Below, one piece after another: positions 56,861-64,000 of a stretch of 64,000 nt of DNA. The number at the start of each line of letters is the position of its first letter. Position 1 is the first letter of the stretch. This DNA comes from Paragordius varius (taxonomy: Eukaryota; Nematomorpha): NCBI GenBank assembly GCA_964247055.1, contig OZ176060.1, positions 186,001-250,000 on the forward strand, given 5' to 3'. Under the pieces are notes generated by a model that saw nothing but the letters and a program-made list of their open reading frames with translations, searched no databases and was not told where the DNA came from. The position numbers and the translations under genes were made by a program.

Positions 56861-57104
56861 TGTTTATGAGCGGTCGAAATTCCCTCATAGACAACAACCC
56901 TACATCCCATGCATTTTTGTAATATTTTTATATATATTTATTTTTTTTATTATATTTTTTCTTTTTTTATATATTTATATATAATAATATTTTCTCTTTC
57001 TTCCCCCTTGTAACTACCCCATGCCCAATATTGTTGCGCAGCACTTTTCTTCATATATTCTAAATTGTATTTTTATATATATTAATAAATTATATCTGTT
57101 CTTA

Positions 57105-58500
57105 AGGAAAAGAACACTTTTAATTAGAAGATAATTATTGATTGACGAAAGAAAGTGTATTAAAAAATATAATAATTGTTTATTATTAATTATTTGAATT
57201 TATAAAATATCCGGATTATATTCATTTTAGTAAATCTATAAACAGACTTAGGTTAACATTTGATAATTTTTTGTTTATTTAATTTTGAATCAAATTATAG
57301 GCCGCGAACATTAGTGTTTATTTATATTTATAATTCTTTATAATCAATTCTTTATAATCAAATAGATTCATTTTTATTATTTTATAAGTCTGACATTAAA
57401 AATTGAAATTATACAGTTATAACGATTTAAGACAAATTGTTTTAAAAGACAACCGGACTTTCCACATATTTATTTCATATAAGCTATTTAATTACAATTA
57501 TTGTAAACTATAGAATTGATTGAGTTGGTAATATTTATCTCTATTTCACACTTTGCCATTTTAAACAATATTTAATGAATAAAGATATCTAAAGTATCGT
57601 TGTTTTAAAAAATTTTGTGCTTATTTTATATTTTACTACATATAGTTTAAGAAACCTCTTTTTACGCTATTGGTCCCCATATATGGTCAAAACACAACAG
57701 TTAAAAAATATTTTTTTTTCCCGCTTTAAATTGGTTTTAATATGGTGTTTTTTTTAAAGATGGTGAAATATCTTAAATATTTGATATAACAAGATATAAT
57801 CAATTAATTTTAAAAAATTAAAATAATTGTTATTAATTTACGTAGTTAGCTTATGTTTTATTGAGTTTCCAATAAATCATAACAATTTCATTTTTTAGTT
57901 ATTTACTTTGTTAATGATCAGTTAACATTATAAAATATAGTTTTATCCTTAATTATAATAGGTTATCATACATAACAAAACTAAACATAAAAAAGATGGC
58001 ATATTTTTAATATATCTCAGCATCCTCTTTTAAAATTCGTTTTAATAAAAAATACTTTTATAAAAATCATCATAAAACCATAAAAACGAATACTAAAATT
58101 TTAGGTAAAACTTTATATATATTTATTTGATGTAATATAATTTATTAAAAAATAATGATCGTTGACCTTGCTCTGAACTAATTCTCAACTTCAACTAGAA
58201 GAAAGTCAAATTTTTAACCAAATTTAATTCAGCAATACATTATTTTATAATTTACGCTACGTAAAATAAATCTGCGCATTTTAGGGTAGAATTTGTAACA
58301 TATTGTGAGTTTTTAAAAAAAATGTATCTTTTTTTTTACTTTATGTGAATAGTCAATATTTATTTGATATTTAAAAAATAAGATAAGGTGCTTAAAGTTA
58401 AATTAAAATCTTCCTACATCATTTTGTATAGAACGTGTATTTATTTCAACATTTCGGCTGTTTAGTTATTTTATAAAGTTTTATCAACTTGTTAATCTAT
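57105..58500 (+). repeat. F block following LINE copy 3
   Basis: AAAGAACACTTTTAATTAGA, GGCCGCGAACATTAGTGTTT, CCATATATGGTCAAAACACA, AACATAAAAAAGATGGCATA and GAACTAATTCTCAACTTCAA match 46.9-48.2 kb in order. Confidence 0.7.
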
Positions 58501-59040
58501 GACTTGAATTCTTAGCTCAATATATTTTATAATATAATTATTGGCTATGAAATATGATTTGTTAAATAAAAAAATTATTCAAATTAGTCTAAGTATTCTT
58601 TCATAAATGTATGTAGTATGTAATTAGATATTATTTATTCACGCATTTATATAGCCAATTGATATTTATTTTTGCCCATTAGTTTATGACATTTCTGTGT
58701 GTTTATAAACAATTTTAATTTTATTTTATTTATTTGCAACACTTCTGGTATATGAATTAGGGAGATTTATGTTTTATTGGTTATATCTTGATTGCCTTTT
58801 TTTAAATAGAATTTCTTACCAAATATATGCTTTAGTTTACGGCATTCTTGTTTAGTTATGGCCTAGTTAATAATATGAATATAAATTAAGATGGTGATAA
58901 GATAAAATATTATTCTTGTATTAAGAAGGCCAAATATAACCCTTGATTTTTGTATGTTATCTTTTGATGGAATCTTCAACAAATTATTTTTAATTTTTGG
59001 CTAACATTATATTTAATATAAAAAGAACACTTTTAAATTT
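58501..59040 (+). repeat. AT-rich DNA ending in F-block fragment (empty site)
   Basis: ATTTTTGGCTAACATTATAT and AATATAAAAAGAACACTTTT at 58,990-59,035 give the uninterrupted form of the LINE copy 3 3' junction. Confidence 0.55.
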
Positions 59041-59099
59041 GGATGAACTCATATGGGAAAAAATAATGCAAAGCCTAAAAAATGAATAAAACTATAGCT

Positions 59100-59345
59100 A
59101 GCTGGTGAAAAATGTCTGAATGTATGCAATGTAACAAATTATATAAAACGCGTGCGGGATTATTTTATCATAACAAATCCGTTCATATACAAAAAATATT
59201 CCGTGAAATTTGTAAAAAGATTTTTAACAAAATGAATCTTGCTAGGCACATTAAGTCGGTTCATGAGAAAATAATACATAAATGTCCGATTTGTAAAACT
59301 GATTTTTCTCAAAAAGGCCAACACCTTAGTTTGTTATAGAAAATT
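59100..59345 (+). pseudogene. C2H2 zinc-finger fragment (copy 4)
   Basis: An open frame of 75 codons: MSECMQCNKLYKTRAGLFYH (finger 1 intact C2H2), a second finger with its first Cys lost (REICKKIFNKMNLARHIKSV), and the start of a third (HKCPICKTDFSQKGQ) that breaks off at a stop. The sequence then passes into a K-block piece. There is no upstream acidic/PLDLS region. A truncated relic of the same family. Confidence 0.7.
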
Positions 59346-59404
59346 CGAATTAGTTTAAATGATTAAATATCAAAAAAAATATTTATATTTAGCCAAAAAT
59401 ATTA

Positions 59405-59514
59405 TTTATTAATATATATAAAAATACAATTTAGAATATATAAAGAAAAAGTGCTACACAACAATATTAGCATGGGAAGTTACAAAGGAGAAGAAAGAAG
59501 AAAGAAAAATATTA

Positions 59515-59546
<32 letters not shown>

Positions 59547-59895
59547 AAAATAAAATAAATATAAAAAAAAGAAATATATATAAAAAATATTACAATAATG
59601 CTTTGGATATTGGGTTGTCTATGAGGAAATTTCACCCGCTCATATATGGTACATGTGACAAATGATTTTATTGTATTAGTTATAATTGATTTCTTAAGTT
59701 GTGTGGGGTAACGAAACCTGATCTACTCAAAAAGAACATCGTTTTTTGAATACCAGGAACCGAGGCTCCCTACGACAATGGGAATGACTTGGGTGTTGCA
59801 GTCAGTCTCCTGTAATTGTTGAGCCATACAGCTATACTTCATTATTTTATTGTTGGAAGCCATTTCGAATGATTCTAGCCTGTTTTCAAACGGGA
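59405..59895 (-). mobile_element. U2-type RLE LINE, copy 4, 3' fragment
   Basis: Minus-strand sequence from within the endonuclease (PFENRLESFEMASNNKIMKY, VIPIVVGSLGSWYSKNDVLF) to the 3' UTR. Heavily 5'-truncated at about 490 bp. Both borders abut TAGCCAAAAAT (59,392-59,403 and about 59,911), the reverse complement of ATTTTTGGCTA. It lacks the U2-like tail of copies 2 and 3. Confidence 0.8.
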
Positions 59896-60430
59896 TATTA
59901 AGTGTAATGCTAGCCAAAAATTAAAATCAATTATTGAAAAATTTTCCTAACAGAGATTAAAGCAAGCTTACTTACATTTGTATTAAATTAATGGCTATAT
60001 ATAACATATTTTTTAATTTAATTCAAAAGCGAAACTAATCCGATAAATTAGGCATATTTTATAAATGTCTTTTTTTAGATAAATTTTTGTGAATAATTCA
60101 TATTTTGTAATTTACTTGCCATCTATTTATAAAATATGATAAATTATTTGTTAACATGGAAAATAATTTCAAAATCTTTCGTTTTTAGATATTTAGCTGT
60201 TAACAAAAGCGAGAACTTAAGCACGATTGCAGGAAATTATTAATTAAATGCTGATCAATTACATCATATAGTAAATATATATACATAAGTAAAATAAATA
60301 TTTTTAAATAGCCAACTATTTTTAAATTTTAATCTATATAAAGTTATCCTAAATACCTGATTAATATATCTTTTGAAATTTCATAGGGCAATTTCAAACA
60401 AGGAGTTATATATAACATTCAGGTTTAAAA
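59896..60430 (-). repeat. F block, inverted fragment and AT-rich DNA
   Basis: ATGCTAGCCAAAAATTAAAA and TACTTGCCATCTATTTATAA match the inverted F landmarks at 37.75-37.98 kb. Confidence 0.55.
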
Positions 60431-60520
60431 AGTACAGCGGTCTTATGAATATATCTCTTTATACTTTCACGTTTGCTCCGTATAATTTCAATTTTTATTT
60501 GAGATATTATTATGGGTTAG
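60430..60520 (+). mobile_element. M1-type right end
   Basis: AGTACAGCGGTCTTATGAAT then TTTCACGTTTGCTCCGTATA, ATTTCAATTTTTATTTGAGA. Related to the ends at 24.13 and 45.07 kb. Confidence 0.5.
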
Positions 60521-60784
60521 ATTATATCTGGATATATGTCATTAATATTATTTATTCCTATTTCTAAGTTTTTGTTTATATAAAATTAATATTCAGTAAT
60601 AGTATTAATTTAATTATAGTAAATCATTTCATATGAAATTTAGATAATTTTTTATGTTCATGCTATCCTATCTAAAAAAATTTTATAATTATTTTTAATC
60701 TTAAAATTTCTATGCAAATATTTTATAATTTTAGTTTCTTAGTTTTTTACGGTTTTTATGAAAAAACTCATCGTAACCTTTTAT

Positions 60785-61193
60785 GTTTGAGCTGACATTT
60801 ACATTGGAAAAGCGTAGCATGCAGATTAAACTGTAGAGCCTTATTGTAATATTAAAAACTTAGAGTATATTAACCATTTTATTCACTTCACATTATTTTT
60901 TGGCCGATTAGCAATACAGTAACATGTGAGCAAAAGACAAACGGTGTGAAATAAACATTTTTACCAATAAAATTACAACATTAAATTTGTTTTGGTTATA
61001 AATTATTTATTTTGCTTTATAAAAATTTATTTAAAAATATTAGGACCTTTATTTCCGAAATTAGTGTGTACACTTTATTATACTTTTTCAAAAATTGTTT
61101 TAAATAAAATTAAATTTGTTCATTAATTTATATACAATTTTTTTATATGCGCTACTGTATTGCTAATTGACCAACAATAAAGTGAGTACTGTA
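60785..61193 (+). repeat. B block, copy 5
   Basis: GGAAAAGCGTAGCATGCAGA, ACAAACGGTGTGAAATAAAC and GCTAATTGACCAACAATAAA then GTGAGTACTGTA, leading straight into M1. Same order as 18.1-18.39 and 38.34-38.6 kb. Confidence 0.75.
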
Positions 61194-61461
61194 CAGTTAA
61201 AATTGATATTATACGGACATAAAATAATTACAATTTTTTATAAAACAACCATACACTTTAAAATAATTTGTTCCTAAAAAATTATTATTAGTATTGTAAA
61301 ATATATAATTGATTGTGTTACGAATTAACTCTATATAAAAGCTGCATTGTAACAATCAGTTATAATTATGAAAATCAAGATAAAAATTTATGGTTATCTC
61401 ATATAAAATATATTTGTTTTTATATTTTTACGTTTAGTCGGTATAATATTGATTTCTACTG
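61194..61461 (+). mobile_element. M1 MITE beside zinc-finger copy 5, complete
   Basis: CAGTTAAAATTGATATTATA then CGGACATAAAATAAT at the left. TTTTACGTTTAGTCGGTATA then ATATTGATTTCTACTG at the right, with flanking TA. 268 bp. Confidence 0.8.
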
Positions 61462-61661
61462 TAATTTATTTTTATCTACAATAAAAACTACAGAATAGAC
61501 CTTTGGTCAAATAGCATTCTAAATATTTTCTAAATGAAAATGCATAATGCAAAACATCTCCATCAAATGAATTAAATCCCAATTTTTATTTGCAAAAATG
61601 AAATTTTAAACAAAATTATATTTATGTGACCACATGCTACATGTATTATATTTTAAAGTGT

Positions 61662-62283
61662 TCAGTTATGTACATTTTTAATGTGCCTGGCAAGATTGTA
61701 TTTTTGAGTATATTCTTTTTTGCAAATCACACATTTATGTTTAATTTTTTCATGAACAGATTGAACGTGTCTTGCAACATCTGCTTTTCCGGCATATTCT
61801 TTTTTACAAATCGGACATTCATGTTTAATTTTCTCATGAACTGAATATATGTGCCTTCCAAGATTGCCTTTGTTAGAAAACATTTTTGAACAAATTTTGC
61901 ACGGATATTTAACTTGATCATGAACAGAACAAATATGTTTGGTCAAGTCGCTTTTATCCTTAAATAATCTTATCACATTGAATACATCGACAACAATTCT
62001 TTAATTTTTGAGTGTTTAAAGACTCACTTTTTCCATTATTATTGTTATCATTAAATAAATTGTTAATATCATTTAAGCTTATGTCATTGGAATCAACATT
62101 TGAACATACCGAGGTATTATCTTTTACATTTTTTGGTGGTTTCAGCGAAAGATTTAACTCCGTATGTTTTCCAACCAAATAAATTATCAAGATATTGTTG
62201 ATTTCGGTATTTGAAATTTTTTGCTGATTGTGAAGTATTTTCACTTTTATTTATTTTAGATAACAAAAGTTACGAATCATTGG
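61662..62283 (-). pseudogene. C2H2 zinc-finger gene copy 5, frameshifted before finger 1
   Basis: Four fingers are preserved at the C-terminal end (from 61,976 down to 61,662): finger 1 remainder KDKSDLTKHICSVH, YPCKICSKMFSNKGNLGRHI, HECPICKKEYAGKADVARHV and HKCVICKKEYTQKYNLARHI, all with full zinc ligands except the split first finger. The N-terminal part (62,244-61,960) lies in another frame: VDSNDISLNDINNLFNDNNN then CRCIQCDKI. The shift is a small insertion at about 61,968 within finger 1. The CtBP-type motif is degenerate (TELNLSLKPPK). Homology to copy 1 can be followed only to about 62,283, where a stop intervenes. Fingers are intact enough to be informative, but the gene is broken. 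Confidence 0.8.
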
Positions 62284-62564
62284 TGTACTCTCTATACAAC
62301 TCGAAGAAGAGTGTATTTTTATAAAAAACGATAAAGTTACATATTTTTCACAAAATCTTTCCAAGTAACAAACAAATGAACGAATTCACCATATGTATCT
62401 TTAATGATGTGAACGTAAATCAATTAGATGGCATATTTTATATATATAATTATAATATATAGCTTAAAGTTCTTGGCATAAACTTAACTTAATCTAATTG
62501 AAAAAATATTTATTTTTACAAGGTGTAAATAGGTTTTTCATAATTTTACGAAATAAAATATTTA
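62284..62564. other. AT-rich spacer
   Basis: No supported feature. Confidence 0.4.
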
Positions 62565-63420
62565 ATATTTAACATAATGTGCCCAAATTTTGCCATACTC
62601 TGTTAATAAACCGTTACAATTAAAGTGTAATTTTGTCAGTCGTGAAGATCAAAACCAAAAGCCCTATGATATTCCTGATACTTTTCCTATCGAATAAATT
62701 TTATAATTTAAGAAAGAAGCCTTTAGGAAGAGGATATAAATTAATTGTATTAGCACGAGCTGATAAAAAATATAACGCTGAGTTTTTTTGAGAAAAATTT
62801 GACTTTATTTGGTCCTTCATGAAGTCGAATTCACTACTACTAGTAGTCTACGAGCAGTATTAAATGTGTTATTAATTATCCAAATTTGTTAAAATTTTTT
62901 ATATTTATAATAATAAAAATTGTAGTATTTTATATTTTTGTACTATGCAAATATTATATCCATTAGTTTACTCGTATAATTTTAATGTATTATCGCTAAT
63001 TATATTTATTTGGTAAATTACTTTCATAGAAATTTTGCTTAAAACCTATATACTAAGTGAATGATCATTTTCGCATACCTTTTATTATAGCAGATTAATC
63101 TAAAAAGTTAACTAATTATAAAGTATTTGTTAAGTATATGCCATCTTTATCTTTATATTTAATATATATTGTAATTAGTTTAAAGATAGTTCATTAGGAA
63201 TGTATAAAAAGTTATGTTACAATGTTGACTCACCAATAACATATTTTATTGTGTAATTCATTTAAATGCTAGAATTGGCATATAAAAGTCGCAAAAATAA
63301 TTTAAATTTATATGCATTCAATTATTTTGATATAAATTACATTTTATATTATGCGAAATCCTCTAAATTATTCTACATTTTACCATCCTAAAAAATATAA
63401 ACATATTTAGGAGGCAGGTA
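62565..63420 (+). repeat. J block, copy 2 (uninterrupted)
   Basis: Matches 52,390-53,205: AACATAATGTGCCCAAATTT, CCCTATGATATTCCTGATAC, AAGCCTTTAGGAAGAGGATA, ATGTTGACTCACCAATAACA and ATTTAGGAGGCAGG. It differs by small indels and continues past the LINE insertion point into TATATATAGACTGCTG. Confidence 0.85.
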
Positions 63421-63489
63421 TATATAGACTGCTGTGTTTTGTCCATATTTGGGTATCAATAGCAACATAAAGGGAATTCTTCCATGATT

Positions 63490-63739
63490 CAGTAAAAATC
63501 AAACTTATACGGCAAAAAACTTAAAAATATAAAGAATTATTTAAAAGATATCCATTTTATAAACATTTTTGGCATAATTATTGAAATGTTTTAATTGTGA
63601 AATATGTAATGATTATGAGCATATACTTTTGCTACTTTGCAATATTAACCAATGATATATTAAAAAATAAAAACTAAAAGTACTTAGAAAAAAATAATTA
63701 ACTATATTTTACGTTTTGTCTGTATATCAATTACGACTG
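63490..63739 (+). mobile_element. M1 MITE, complete
   Basis: CAGTAAAAATCAAACTTATA then CGGCAAAAAACTT at the left. TTTTACGTTTTGTCTGTATA then TCAATTACGACTG at the right. 250 bp. Confidence 0.75.
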
Positions 63740-64000
63740 TATTAAGAAATAAAATAAATTAACTGCTTATTGGATGGCTTAGAGCCTATGTTGTTTCCGT
63801 AATGCTTAAAAATAGCATGAATAAGGCTTTAACAAAAAGATATTAAATTTATAAACAAAGTATGCAATTTTTTAAAAAAATATTTTTTATAATCTATGAT
63901 ATATTTATAAATTTCATCTCGGCTTATTAACATTAAGTATGGATCAAATTGTTTTTAAAAACCATTTTTAAATTTATAAAAATACCCTTAAAGTGCAAAT
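63740..64000. other. AT-rich DNA at window end
   Basis: Nothing supported. Confidence 0.4.

Larger units (their letters stand above)
53206..57104 (+). mobile_element. U2-type RLE LINE (Utopia/NeSL-like), copy 3, with zinc fingers
   Basis: Begins within the N-terminal leader (GATAATGATAATCAACCA), so the 5' UTR seen in copy 2 is missing. It then runs through three zinc fingers, linker, RT, CCHC and endonuclease to the 3' UTR. The last bases, TATCTGTTCTTA (57,093-57,104), match U2 snRNA nt 37-48, and F-block sequence follows (AAAGAACACTTTTAA). Multiple stops and frame changes are present. It is the longest copy and the best guide to domain order. Confidence 0.85.

Noticed and set aside
59392-59921. 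TAGCCAAAAAT on both sides of LINE copy 4 as a target-site duplication
   Set aside because: The left flank continues as K block and the right as F block, both of which naturally contain TAGCCAAAAAT. The matching 11 bp may therefore be inherited from two different repeats rather than made by insertion.
1-64000. LTR retrotransposon, endogenous retrovirus or Polinton-like element
   Set aside because: No long terminal direct repeats, protease, integrase, capsid or protein-primed polymerase signatures were seen. The large composite repeat has no such genes.

Overview
This is a very AT-rich stretch of metazoan, probably invertebrate and possibly arthropod, nuclear DNA. I infer this from short GT-AG introns of about 55-65 nt, C2H2 zinc-finger genes, RTE/BovB-type LINEs, R2/NeSL-type LINEs, TA- and TTAA-flanked MITEs and a hAT-like MITE. 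The species cannot be named from the sequence. Host coding capacity is low and nearly every kilobase is repeat-derived. I see no bacterial gene organisation, no CRISPR array and no recognisable retroviral or Polinton-type element.

The dominant pattern is a long composite repeat that recurs across the window in two orientations. In order it holds: a conserved block B (core GGCGTAGCACGCCGATTAA, then a piece with CAAACGGTGTGAAA), a Tc1/mariner-like MITE (M1), a C2H2 zinc-finger gene, AT-rich filler with a 70-bp hairpin island (H), and blocks K, G and F. Zinc-finger copies lie at 18.8-19.6 (best preserved), 24.5-25.2, 39.1-39.9, 59.1-59.3 and 61.7-62.3 kb, with a faint remnant at 17.4 kb. The best copy has four C2H2 fingers preceded by a PLDLSLKK motif, the classical CtBP-recruiting signal, so it probably encodes (or encoded) a DNA-binding repressor. 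The other copies are broken and have lost or changed that motif.

Four copies of one restriction-like-endonuclease (RLE) LINE are present: 2.49-5.5 (+), 34.47-37.6 (-), 53.2-57.1 (+) and 59.4-59.9 (-). They carry N-terminal zinc fingers, an RT with YADD, a C-terminal CCHC motif and a PD..D nuclease. The minus-strand copy at 34.5-37.6 is bounded at its 5' end by about 30 nt matching the start of U2 snRNA. The copies at 34.5 and 57.1 kb end in 11-12 nt matching the next part of U2. The element therefore looks like a U2 snRNA-gene-targeting LINE of the Utopia type (NeSL clade), here lying at ectopic sites. Two APE-type LINEs are also present: a GC-richer RTE element at 27.85-30.7 (+) and a 5'-truncated BovB-like RTE at 48.9-50.17 (-).

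Layout: 0-2.5 kb, repeats and a small candidate exon. 2.5-5.5, U2-type LINE copy 1. 5.5-7.2, F repeat and a GC-rich palindrome. 7.2-9.1, satellite of about 200-bp units. 9.1-11.15, cluster of piggyBac-like TTAA MITEs. 11.17-12.35, remnant of a spliced host gene of unknown function. 12.4-17.3, mostly unexplained AT-rich DNA. 17.4-27.5, first zinc-finger composite unit. 27.85-30.7, RTE LINE. 31-38, partial unit split by U2-type LINE copy 2. 38.3-48.2, third unit. 48.9-50.7, BovB-like LINE and a foldback. 52.4-63.4, duplicated J block, U2-type LINE copies 3 and 4, and the last zinc-finger copies.
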